Shown one piece after another: positions 1-9,779 of a DNA stretch of 64,000 nucleotides. The DNA is from Taxillus chinensis (Eukaryota > Streptophyta > Magnoliopsida > Santalales > Loranthaceae): positions 4,146,078-4,210,077 of the forward strand of contig CM042088.1 in assembly GCA_023512835.1 (NCBI GenBank). The letters run 5' to 3'. The position numbers and the translations under genes were made by a program. Each line of letters opens with the position of its first letter. The first letter of the stretch is position 1. Below the pieces are notes generated by a model. That model was given only the letters and a program-made list of their open reading frames with translations. It made no database searches and was not told the origin of the DNA.

Positions 1-3000
1 ACAAAGCCCAAAATTAGTACCTAGTCTTTATCTATGGGTTTTTGCTTGTCTTAATTTTTCTTTTTTTTTTCTTTTATTTTTTAGGGATAAGGGAAGTTTT
101 ATTTTGAAAAACCAAATTTGGGAATTGATCTTTAGTGGCAATGATGTAAAAGAAAATTTACAAAGATAAAGACCATTACCACAATTGATGTATGTCCGAA
201 TAGCAAGGATATGGACATGACATTCATTCCTAGGGCCATTGAGGCCTTTTTCTTTTCTAAAATTTATCTTTGTGTTTTATCTAGGAAAATAGAAAGAAGG
301 TCGGGCAGCATGAAGAGCATACTGTGAAGTTCAGATTCATTATTATGGTCAATATTGGACGGGTGGCGAGGATATGAGCATGGAGCTCAATCCCATGGCC
401 ACTGGGGCCTTGGTTTTAGAAAAAAGGTTTGGGGCTAGGAAAACAAGAAAATAAAAGAAGAAAGGAAGAAAAAACTTGGAAGTATTGAGGCTGATGCTCC
501 TACTCTACTTGGCTCCTTCCTTGGAATGTTTGAGGAATGGAATAGAAAGATCCGGCAAAGGGTGGCAAAAGACGCGCAAAAGATTAGGAAAATCGTGTGC
601 CCCTCTCCTCTTAATTTTCTGCTTGAGGGGTCCGCAATTAATGTCCGATTAGCCGCTACTTCCCATATTAAAATTGAGACTTCCAGAACATTGAAAAGAG
701 TTTTGTGATTTCCTGTAGAAACGTGTCCTGAGAGGCCAAAGGGAGTGCACACAGTGTGGTGATGTTAAATCCGAGTTTTTTTGGAAATAACCGGAAGACA
801 ATTCGAATCATTGGAAGCTTACTCCGGATCATTGATACTGCGGATCATAGAAATGCAAAGGAGGATCATTAAAATTTCACTCGCTTGTCTTATAAAACCT
901 CTGCAAGGGTTAGACGTTACTTGTCTCTCACTCTCTTGGTTGTCTACAATTTCACATGCACACTTAACCTAGGAGGCTATGCATCTATTGATAGGCCTAG
1001 GGTTATCCCTATGTTATTACATATATGCCCTTTTAGTTAAATAATAATATACAATATTCATAATTATTTAAACTTTTAAATAATATGATTATTGTGTATT
1101 AAAGCTAATTAAATAAATATTTAAAATTATTTATTTATTAAATAAATAAATAATATAATTATTCATTTAAACACATTAAATGGATAAAATATCTATTATT
1201 TATTTAATCTAATTAAATAAATAACCATGTAATATATATTTAACTTTTAAATATATATTGACACATGTTTAATAATTAGCTCTTAAACATAGTCAAAGAA
1301 TTATCTCACAATGATCTAGTACTCTATTAAAAAATAAACGGTGTTAGCTAGAAGGATCAAATGGACCTATTTAATCAAAGCTCTAATAAATAATATTTAA
1401 TTAATTAATCTCATTAATAAATTAAATTACTATTTATTAATTTTAGTCCAAGTCACGATCAAGGACTAAAAATGCACTCTAAGATTAAGCAGATATAATT
1501 ATAATAATTTATAAAAAAGGATTTGTCTATCGATATAACTGATTGTTATGTGATATGATCCTCTACGATGATATTCATAATTAGAAATAAGTATCAATAG
1601 ATTCCGTTCAATTTCTCCAATTATATCTTTGTCCATGTGTTATCATTAATTCTCCAATGGGCAACCTATTAATGATCCAATCATGAATTAGGATTTATAA
1701 TAAACTATATCTAATATAATTACAAGTGCTTGATTCACCCAAGAATCCCAAATTAAATAACATGAGAATATCATTACTAAATACATAGTGAAGCAGTGGA
1801 TTCCACGCACCTAACTTGACGCTTCCATTATTTATAATATTATGTCTCCAAGATATCGAGATATTTGAAGCACTCGACCTCTCATTCATTAATAAATCAA
1901 AAGACATAAATTATATATATGAGTTAATCAAATGGTCTGGATTAAGATCATTTCATAAATTAGAGAATATAAAGATCTTCATATAATGTAACAGAGATTA
2001 GTTGAAGAACTTATTTTATCATGGTCCTATCCAATATATATAAATACATACTGGTGATACTATTTATAAAATCTTTACAATCATCATAGATTAGGTCACT
2101 CCCACTATAGAAATAGTCCGCACCACAATCTTATTAGAATAGAGCATCCCTAACTCCATTTACTGATTGTGAACTAATTTTATACTTAGTCTAATTAGTA
2201 GATCTATTGTATGTATCTCACACATACATAGTAATAGACTTCAATAAGTAACAAGATGTCATGATGCTTAGCCACATAAGAAAGCACAATTATGCAATCT
2301 AATAAATACTTAAACAAAATATATTTCAATTAATCAGAAATAGTCTTAACATAATTAGGATTACATATTGCTTTATATAGCACTATCCCAATACAATAAG
2401 CGTTAACAAGATTAGGTGGAATGGTGGCGTCGTGGATTGGGCAGCTCTATTATGACATGTTGAGGCGTGTCACTATCGAAGCAGTTGATACCAACTGATT
2501 GTTATAGTAACATCATGGATTGACACTCAATAGGTCATTGTTATGGAAAGGAAGACCAGGCAGGATGAATGAAGGCTTTTGTGGCTTTAGGTGAGGATTT
2601 TGAGATAGTGGGAGTCGGGGTGCGACTTGCTATTGTTTGAGGGGAGGATAACGTGGGATGGAGGGAGTGAAGGCAATGGCTAAGGGTTGGAATATAGCTC
2701 AAGGGAACTCCCTAGAGGTGAGGGAGAAGGTCATGTTTGGGTTTTTTTTATTGGATTGTGAGAGCCCCTCCTTTTGGTTGAGGATAAATATGGACTTTAT
2801 AGGAAGGGGAGTTAGGGTTTGGCGTGGAGTTAATTTAATCATGGCGACTTGGCTTAAGGAGGTGAGGCGAGGCTCGAATGCTCGACCATGGGCTTGAGCT
2901 ATGGGTGGATGAGTTTAGTTTGGTTTGGTTTGGACCTAGTCTGTGGGAGAGAGAGAGAGAGGGAGGAGGAGGAGGGCATGGCTTGTTGATATCGTCATTG

Positions 3001-3426
3001 CTAGATGTCGATGGTGCCGGTATAGAGCCCAGTGGACTAGCTTCCATCTCATGGAGGCATGGAAGACAACAAACAGGGAAGAGGAGACGACAGGAGAGAT
3101 AGAGAAGACAATGATGGTTTTAGTGATAGAGATAAGGTTGCGTTGTGTTTGTGGCTGTCATTTTTTCTATTTTTTCTTTATTTGTTTTTTAATTTTGTTT
3201 CACTATTCTGGCCAATAGAAGGTTGCCACGTGGGTGAGTGAGAAGCGAAATAAGAGAAACAAAAATATTATTGCTTTATTCTGTGATTTTAACTAATGTT
3301 TTAGGCTTTCGGGATTGGCAAAGCAATTTGATTTTCAATGAAATACAAAAAAATTATTTTTGGACTCAAGATGTCACGACGGCCACATTAGATGCTAATA
3401 ACATGATTAATGATTATATAGGTCAT
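1..3426. other. AT-rich spacer, no convincing gene
   Basis: No open frame here shows a recognisable domain or exon structure. Positions about 1000-2400 are very AT-rich, with wording that resembles the long terminal repeat of a Copia retrotransposon on the minus strand, but I could not find paired ends or a target duplication. A short GA run lies near 2947-2963. The geminivirus-derived DNA begins at 3427. Confidence 0.5.
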
Positions 3427-3652
3427 AAAAGACTAGCAGTCCAACTACAAATATGGCCGACCAGTCCACATTAAAGGTGGGATCCCTTCAATCATGCTCT
3501 ACAATCCAGGAGATCAGTCTAGCTACAAAGACTTCATGGAAAAGCCTAAGAATACATCTTTAAAGGACTAGACCATCCAAAATGCTTGGTTCATGTCTAT
3601 CCAATCCGCACTATATAACACTAACACCGAGGATCAACACGTATCAACCTGA
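3427..3652 (+). pseudogene. Rep C-terminal fragment, left arm
   Basis: In the plus frame beginning near 3430 the translation has the hallmarks of the last quarter of a geminivirus replication-associated protein, including KGGIPSI and [11 protein letters not shown], shortly before a natural-looking stop at 3650-3652. Two in-frame TAG codons interrupt it. The fragment starts at the 13-base sequence 3427-3439 that also ends the central Rep fragment (5835-5847, opposite strand), so the two pieces were once one gene. REn follows 30 bases downstream on the same strand, as in viruses of the family. Confidence 0.85.
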
Positions 3653-3682
3653 CAAAGGAATTGCTCATCTTATACTCCACGC

Positions 3683-4087
3683 ATAGATAACAGGACTGGT
3701 GAGATGATAACTTCTGAACAAGCTAACCGCGGCGAATATATATGGTTGGTGAAGTATCCATTGCATTTCAAGGTATTGAGTAACCACCAAAGGCCTTTTA
3801 GGGACCCGTGGGACATTATCACGATCCAGATCCACTTCAACCATAACCTGCACAAATCCCTTCATATTCATAAATGTTGGATCAACTTCGTGATCTGGAC
3901 CAGATTATCACCCACTTCCTCGGTGTTTATTGGTTGAATACAATTCAATGTAATGAAGTATTTAGATAATGTGGGAGTTATTAGCATTAATCATGTTATA
4001 AGGGATGTTTCACATGCACTAACTGAATTTGACCCATATATCAATGATGTCATACAAACTAGTGACGTCAAATTTAATGTTTATTGA
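3683..4087 (+). pseudogene. REn (replication enhancer, C3) pseudogene, left arm
   Basis: REn is the small complementary-sense geminivirus protein that binds Rep and boosts viral DNA accumulation. The frame is 135 codons, the usual family size, and ends at 4085-4087. Visible family features are TGEMITSEQANRG near the N-terminus, the central ITIQIHFNHNLHKSLHIHK block, and MKYLDNVGVISINHVIR toward the end. The start ATG has become ATA at 3683-3685 (the right arm keeps ATG), and a TGA sits in frame at about 3935-3937. Otherwise the frame is open. No TrAP/C2 zinc-binding frame was recognised overlapping it. Confidence 0.88.
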
Positions 4088-4164
4088 TTGTGTTGAAATG
4101 AAGTCATTACATATGCCTTTTTGTATTCCATTGTATCACATTACATAGCCACATACAAATACAT

Positions 4165-4893
4165 TCACTTCCTAGGAACAACGTTCCCATCGTCATTTAC
4201 TTAAACATCAATGCCCGTTCCTACCTGAACATGACTACCTAATATATAACTTTCTATGGTCTCCAATTTTGAGTCGCCAATACCTTCACAACATGAGTGA
4301 TTACTTGAGATATCGACCACATCCTTGACAAATCCCAATAAATCTCAAGGCTCAATCACTGCAATAGAAGAGGATCCTGTAATTGTATACGCGGGTCGGT
4401 TTGGACCTACTTGACTTGCTGAGGGCCCAATATCCGAACACATTTCAGAGCGCTCCTTAATCAGTCGAGGCTTGTTAAGACTAAGTTGAGGGCCCAAATG
4501 ATGATCCAAATCAATTGACGTCTCACCAAACCCACCTGTCACAAGTCTACTTTTGCAATGGGCCATCGACAACGATCTCGCACAGCCCAAATATGGAACG
4601 GGCCTTGATGGTTGGAAATGCCACACACAAATATGATGAGCCCTGTACTTTTTATTTATTATCTTCATTGAAGGGGCCCAGAGGGCTTGTTCCCCTAGCA
4701 TGTTAGCTGAGGCGTATTGCAAGAACCCGAGCATCTTGCAATAACACACACCAGCATGAATATTGGAGTCTTCTAACTTATAGCGAACAATCCATGGACT
4801 TGTTTCTCATTTGCTGAGCAATACCCATTACCATAGTATGTTAACTCGCAATGACAATCGACAGGAATGACATAATAAGCCTGCAAACTGTTT
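4165..4893 (-). pseudogene. BC1-type movement protein pseudogene, left arm (N-terminus deleted)
   Basis: On the minus strand the frame resembles the middle and end of the movement protein encoded by begomovirus DNA-B. It includes a motif ending IINKKYRAHH and the terminal segment NDDGNVVPRK before a stop at 4165-4167. The N-terminal third is missing: at about 4894 the sequence jumps from coat protein into this gene, matching a deletion of about 430 bases relative to the right arm. Stops near 4345 and 4180 add to the damage. The open part of 134 codons (4345-4749) lies in the same frame. Confidence 0.78.
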
Positions 4894-5436
4894 CACATGC
4901 AAGGCATCTACACCACCTTCCAGTGACAACTTCATCCTTCGAATAATTCCGAATGGATCATCCATGTCCCTTCGCACGGTCCATGTTTTAGGACTAGTCG
5001 GCCCGATGGATGAGAATATATCGCCTGTATTTGGACTGCTATCCCTGACCTTGTTATCAGCCATAATGAGTAAAACAACGTGATGTGTCTCTGCCTCACT
5101 GCGGGCTGTTGGGCCAAGAACAACATTCCCCAAAAGCCTAATCCCCTTTACAACGATTTTATCACTCTGACGTTCATGCTTGCTATTACCCAATTTAATT
5201 GCGTCCAACACACGAACATCACCCTTCCCATCAAACGTGACCTTCTCTAGATCATGTGTAAACACCTCGACTCCACGATGATCACCCCTTGATCATTTTC
5301 GATACCAACTTGGCACGTAATGAACATACTTTGTCTCAGCAGTTATCCTACTACCACGACGATTATGGAACGGTGTCCGATGACTAACACTACCACTTAG
5401 GACTGACCGTCTCCCGACCGGCTGATATCGAGGCGT
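4894..5436 (-). pseudogene. Coat protein pseudogene, left arm (start lost, C-terminus deleted)
   Basis: The counterpart of the right-arm coat protein. The initiating ATG is changed to ACG at 5436-5434. A TGA lies in frame roughly 50 codons in, after which about 120 codons stay open. The visible core includes VVKGIRLLGNVVLGP and RRDMDDPFGIIRRMKLSLEG, followed by the deletion junction at about 4894 that removes the last 60 or so residues. Geminivirus coat proteins form the twinned capsid and bind ssDNA. Confidence 0.82.
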
Positions 5437-5540
5437 TCTTAGACATGATGGGGTCCCCACTCCATCTATCCCTAATTAAATGCTCTTACTCACGAATAAC
5501 TACACGTTTAACCCAATAATCCAAAAAATGACTAACCTTC

Positions 5541-5831
5541 CTACTTCGACACTAGAGTTACCTTATCTTCTCCCCTTTGAATCGACAGAAATCCTTTACT
5601 GCACCTTGAGTTACAGTCTCCAATGTCTTCCACTAGTATAACTGATTCGACAAAAAATGGTTTACGCACATTTGCACAAACTGCCCATAAGAACTTGAAT
5701 AATTTTCTAACGAGTATAGCGTGATATATCACGAGAGTCAATTGTAAGCCCAAGAACAAGCCAACTACCCACCCGATTAAACTAGGCCTCGCAAACTCTT
5801 CACACATACTCGCACAATCCAAATTCATCAC
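5541..5831 (-). pseudogene. Small virion-sense membrane protein (V2-like), left arm
   Basis: The frame of about 96 codons starts near the inversion junction and lies just upstream of the coat protein, the usual place of geminivirus V2/MP genes. The N-terminal 50 residues include a hydrophobic segment (GWVVGLFLGLQL followed by more apolar residues) that could span a membrane. It differs from the right arm by an extra stretch of about 26 bases after the hydrophobic segment, so the two arms read different C-termini. I cannot assign it to a named family; position and size are the only guide. Confidence 0.55.
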
Positions 5832-5834
5832 GGG

Positions 5835-6722
5835 CTGCTAGTCTTTTTGGGCTCCTATTAGTTGTTTCCAATGCTTTAATTTTAAATATGCGGGTTCGAC
5901 ATCATCAATGATGTTATACTCAACATCATTTGAGTAGCTACGTGGATTAAAATCACGATGACCACATATATAGTTATGTGATCCTAATGATCTAGCCCAT
6001 GCAATTTTCCTAGTTCTACTAGGACCTTCAATAATTATAGATAATGGACAATCAATATCTATACACTTTCGAATTCCATTATGAAAACCTGGCTACGCAA
6101 CAGTATCCAGAACAAATTGATTACTCAACCACTATTCTAGATCGTCGGGAATAATAAAACAATTGTGTTGCCATTTTGGAATAAAAATGGCAGGCGGCGG
6201 AGCAAATATCCTGTCGATGTTCGATCAAATATTGTGATACTGTAAGAAAAAGGTTTCTGGATCCTTATCTCGGATGATCTGTAATGTCGACTCTTTCGAT
6301 CCAGTGCTTAAAGCCTCGGCATACACATCTTTATTAGATTGGGTGCCACCATTTAATGATCGCCTATTAGTCTGGAATTTGCCGTGTTCGATTGTGTCGC
6401 CTTCTTTGTCAAGGTATGCATTGACGTCGGAACTTGAGCGTGCACCTTGGATGTGACAATGGAATAAGATTGATTGATGTGGAGAGACTAAATCAAAGAT
6501 CCATGGATTGTAATACTGGAATTTGTCCTCGAATTGGATGAGAGCATGTATATGTGGCTCCCCATTTTCATGAAATTCCCTGCAAACTTTAATGTATTTC
6601 TTATTGACGGGGGTCTGGATATTTTACAGTTGGGAGAGTGCCTCGTGTTTAGAAAGAGAACAACGAGGGTATGTGAGGAAGAAATTCCAGGTAGTTACTC
6701 GAAATCGGCCGGCGGATGACAT
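5835..6722 (-). pseudogene. Rep (replication-associated protein) pseudogene, N-terminal and ATPase parts
   Basis: Rep nicks the viral origin and acts as helicase. Reading down from the ATG at 6722-6720, all three HUH endonuclease motifs are visible: FLTYPRC at residues 15-21, HIHALIQF at 57-64, and AYLDKEG with the catalytic tyrosine at about 103 and lysine 106. Further on are a Walker A-like GPSRTRK (the usual GT changed to RK) and a Walker B-like IIDDVEP. One reading frame runs the whole length without frameshift but with five stop codons, the first at codon 33 (6626-6624). The gene breaks off at the 13-base sequence 5835-5847; its continuation is at 3440 on the plus strand. Confidence 0.92.
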
Positions 6723-6795
6723 GGTCTGTAAATATGGGATGAACATTAGTCAGAGCACTTGAAAAGTCCCGGATGTAATGGTATTTTAGTGTTGA

Positions 6796-6803
6796 ATTTA
6801 TAG
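6796..6803 (-). promoter_or_regulatory. Candidate TATA box of the Rep promoter
   Basis: The minus strand reads CTATAAAT about 75 bases upstream of the Rep ATG, between the gene and the origin hairpin. That is where geminivirus Rep promoters normally lie. Activity is not implied in this fossil copy. Confidence 0.5.
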
Positions 6804-6844
6804 TGGGAGCACTGAAGCGAACAGGACGCCATGTGACATGTGCA

Positions 6845-6874
6845 GGTAATCCAAGATAATATTACCGGATGACC
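6845..6874 (+). other. Virion-strand origin stem-loop with TAATATTAC
   Basis: The conserved geminivirus nonanucleotide TAATATTAC is intact at 6857-6865. It lies in a 14-base loop flanked by GGTAATCC (6845-6852) and GGATGACC (6867-6874), which pair with one mismatch. In free viruses Rep nicks between the last T and AC of this motif to start rolling-circle replication. Confidence 0.9.
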
Positions 6875-7200
6875 TACCCCCTTATGCACCCAAAACGACA
6901 TCGCATAGACTCTATTGGTAATATGTGGCCCCCACTGTTGTAGTGAATCAATGATTGCATGGGACATCTTATCGTATTGCCCTGTAAGTTTTCTCAGTGG
7001 CATATTATGGAAGCAAGAGCAGTCCCCACATAATTACTTAATGTTAAAGCATGCTTGTAGTGGTGGAACAAGATCTAAAATTCATGGGAGATAGTGTAAC
7101 TTTGTAAGAAGATATAATATTGTATTGATTCCTTTGTTTGGAAAGAACCCGCGAGGTGTGTTATTAATGGGCCTGGCTTTGTCGTTGTGCCGAGCCTGTG

Positions 7201-7541
7201 ATGATTTTGGATTGTGCGAGTATGTGTGAAGAGTTTGTGAGGCCCAGTTTAATCGCATGGGTAGTTGGTTTATTCTTGGGCTTACAGTTGACTCGCGTGA
7301 TATATTATGTTATACTCGTTAGAAAATTATCCAAGTTCTTATGGGCAGTTTGTCGGATAAGTTGTACCAGTGGAAGACATTGGAGATTGTAACTCAAGGT
7401 GTAGTAAAGGATTTTTGTCGAGTCGAAGGGGAGAAGATAAGGCAACTCCGGTGTCGAAGTAGGAAGATTAGTCGTTCTTTGGATTATCGGGTTAAACATG
7501 CAGCTATTCGTGAGTTAGAGCATTTAATTAGGGATGGATAG
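7201..7541 (+). pseudogene. Small virion-sense membrane protein (V2-like), right arm
   Basis: Starts at ATG 7201 and shows the same hydrophobic N-terminal segment as the left arm (AWVVGLFLGLQL). After about residue 50 the frame shifts; an overlapping frame (7341-7541) continues with a basic, charged segment. The coat protein ATG follows 25 bases after the end. By position it corresponds to the V2/MP genes of monopartite geminiviruses. The product is not recognisable beyond a likely membrane anchor. Confidence 0.55.
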
Positions 7542-7566
7542 AGTGAGGACCCCATCACGTCTAAGA

Positions 7567-8301
7567 ATGCCTCGATATCAACCGACCGGGAGACGGTCAG
7601 TCCTAAGTGGTAGTGTTGGTCGTCGGACACCGTTCCGTAATCATCATGGTAGTAGGATAACTGCTGAGACAAAGTTTGTTCAGTACGTGCCTCATTGGTA
7701 TTGAAAACGATCAAGGGGTGATCGTCGTGGAGTCGAGGTGTTTACACATGATCTAGAGAAGGTCACGTTTGATGGGAAGGGTGATGTTTGTGTGTTGAAC
7801 GCAATTAAATTGGGTAATAGCAAGCATGAACGTTAGAGTGATAAAATCGTTGTAAAGGGGATTAGGCTTTTGGGGAATGTTGTTCTTGGCCCAACAACCC
7901 GCAGTGAGGCAGAGACGCATCATGTTGTTTTACTCATCATGGTTGATGACAGGGTCGGGGATAGCAGTCCAAATGCAAACGATATATTCTCATCCATTGG
8001 GTTGGCTAGTCCTGAAACATGGACCGTGCAAAGGGATATGGATGATCGGTTCTGAATTATTCGAAGGATGAAGTTGTCACTGAAAGGTGGTGTAAATGCC
8101 TCGCATGCGAAATGGCATATTGAGTTAGTTGATAAGTGGATCGATACAAATATTTGGACCAACTACCGAGATGCGTTATTCAGGCCAGCTAATGGAATAG
8201 CGAGAGACGCATTATATTTGGTTGTTGCTGTTGTTAATGGGACTCCATGTCATTATACGCTCCGAGTTGAAATTCGGTTTTGTAACTGTTATTTATTGTA
8301 A
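7567..8301 (+). pseudogene. Coat protein pseudogene, right arm (full length)
   Basis: From ATG 7567 to the stop at 8299-8301 there are 244 codons in one frame, the normal size of a geminivirus coat protein. Three stop codons interrupt it, at codons 46 (TGA), 90 (TAG) and 163 (TGA), and there are no frameshifts. The N-terminus is arginine-rich (RYQPTGRRS, GRRTPFRNHHGSR), as expected for the DNA-binding and nuclear-import region. The middle carries VVKGIRLLGNVVLGP and the RRMKLSLKGG segment, and the end has NGIARDALYLVVAVVNG followed by a beta-strand-like terminus. The family assignment rests on the order and spacing of these conserved features. Confidence 0.87.
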
Positions 8302-8323
8302 TGTAGGTTGATTGTGTTCTATA

Positions 8324-9276
8324 ATGGATATGGAGGATTTACACACGAGAATAATTGAATGAGTAAATTCGAATGGTTATGAAGGAATTGAACTTGCTTT
8401 GCCAAATCTTTTTGATAAAGTCCATATGAAATTTAGTGGTAAAAGCATGAAAATTGACAAGATATTAGTTTGATATTCGGCATTGTGTCTACCTAATGCA
8501 TGGGGGTACGTGCGATTAGAGGTGATAAATAGGCTATTAGATGGTGCAGATGGTTTGTAAGCTTATTATGTCATTTTTGTCGATTGTCATTGCGAGTTGA
8601 CATACTATGGTAATGGGTATTGCTCAGCAAATGAGAAACAAGTACCATGGATTGTTCTCTATAAGTTAAAAGACTCTAATATTCATGCTGGTGTGCGTTA
8701 TTGCAAGATGCTCAGATTCTTGCGATACGCCTCAGCTGACATGCCAGGGGAATAAGCCCTCCGGGCCCCTTTAGTGAAGATACTGAGTAAAAAGTACAGG
8801 GCTCATCATATTTGTGTGTGGCATTGCCAACCATCAAGGCCCTTTCCATATTCGGGCCGTACGAGATCGTTGTTGATGGCCCATTGCGAAATTAGACTCG
8901 TGATAGGTGGGTTTCGCGAGTCGTCAATTGATTTAGATCATCATTTGGGCCCTCGACTTAGTCTTAACGGGCCTCGACTAATTGAGGAGCGCTCTGAAAT
9001 ATGTTCAGATATTGGGCCCTCAGCAAGTCAAGTAAGTCCAAACCGGCCCATGGATACAGTTATGGGACCTCTTCTGTCATAGTGATTGAGCCTCGAGATT
9101 TATTGGGATTTGTCAAGGATGTGGTCGATATATCAAGTAATTGCTCACATTGTGAAGGTATTGGCGACTCAAAATTGGAGACCATAGAAAGTTATATATC
9201 AGGTAGTCATGTTCAGGTAGGAACGGGCGTTGATGTTCAAGTAAATGACGATGGGAACGTTGTTCCTAGGAAGTGA
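8324..9276 (+). pseudogene. BC1-type movement protein pseudogene, right arm
   Basis: A frame of about 317 codons starts at ATG 8324, 22 bases after the coat protein. It resembles the cell-to-cell movement protein of bipartite begomoviruses: MKIDKIL in the first quarter, PWIVLYKLKDSNIHAG in the middle, then APLVKILSKKY. At least five stops break the main frame, and a one-base deletion near 9065 (absent in the left arm) shifts the last 70 codons. It lies on the same DNA as Rep and CP, so the parent virus carried this gene on one circle. Citlodaviruses are the known group with a comparable large virion-sense movement gene. Confidence 0.8.
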
Positions 9277-9353
9277 ATGTATTTGTATGTGGCTGTGTAA
9301 TGTGATACAATGGAATACATAAAGGCATATGTAATGACTTCATTTCAACACAA

Positions 9354-9752
9354 TCAATAAACATTAAATTTGACGTCACTAGTTTGTATGACATCATTGA
9401 TATATGGGTCAAATTCAGCTAGTGCGTGTAAAACAGCCCTTATAACATGATTAATGCTAACAACTCCCAACATTATCTAAATACTTCATTACATTGAATT
9501 GTATTTGACCAATAAACGCCAAGGAAGTGGGTGATAATCTGGTCCAGTTCTCGAAGTTAATCCAACATTTATGAATGCGAAGGGATTTGCGCAGGTTATG
9601 GTTGAAGCGGATCTGGATCGTGATAATGTCCCACGGGTCCCCGATTGGCGGTGACTCGGTACCTTGAAATGCAATGGATGCTTCACCAACCATATATATT
9701 CTCCGTGGTTAGCTTGCTTGGAAGTTATCATCTCACCAGTCTTATTATCCAT
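9354..9752 (-). pseudogene. REn (replication enhancer, C3) pseudogene, right arm
   Basis: The minus-strand frame starts with an intact ATG at 9752 (TGEMITSKQANHGEYIW follows) and ends at 9356-9354, 133 codons in total. An indel near 9655 and a compensating one near 9460 throw the middle out of frame. There the other frame shows ITIQIRFNHNLRKSLRIHK, the family core. Convergent with the movement protein gene, as REn is with virion-sense genes in the family. Confidence 0.87.
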
Positions 9753-9779
9753 GCGTGGAGTATAAGATGAGCAATTCCT

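Larger units (their letters stand above)
3440..5834. repeat. Left arm of large inverted repeat of viral DNA
   Basis: Reading the minus strand from 5834 gives the same series as the plus strand from about 7198: small virion-sense frame, coat protein, movement protein, then REn and the Rep C-terminus on the other strand. The match is continuous by eye apart from substitutions, small indels and one large deletion. Near 4894 the left arm lacks roughly 430 bases that are present in the right arm at about 8112-8545. Arms of about 2.4 and 2.8 kb are separated by about 1.36 kb. Confidence 0.9.
6723..7200. other. Geminivirus-like intergenic region
   Basis: This is the non-coding stretch between divergent Rep (leftward) and virion-sense genes (rightward). 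It holds the origin stem-loop and a TATA box for Rep. The bases CCGGATG occur beside the stem (6865-6871) and again near 6770, so they could be remnants of Rep-binding iterons, but I cannot show this. Confidence 0.8.

Noticed and set aside
435..972. Short frames at the window start
   Set aside because: No domain, no exon pattern, codon use not distinguishable from spacer.
3500..3960. Possible TrAP/C2 gene overlapping Rep and REn
   Set aside because: The third frame shows no zinc-binding Cys/His cluster and several stops in both arms.
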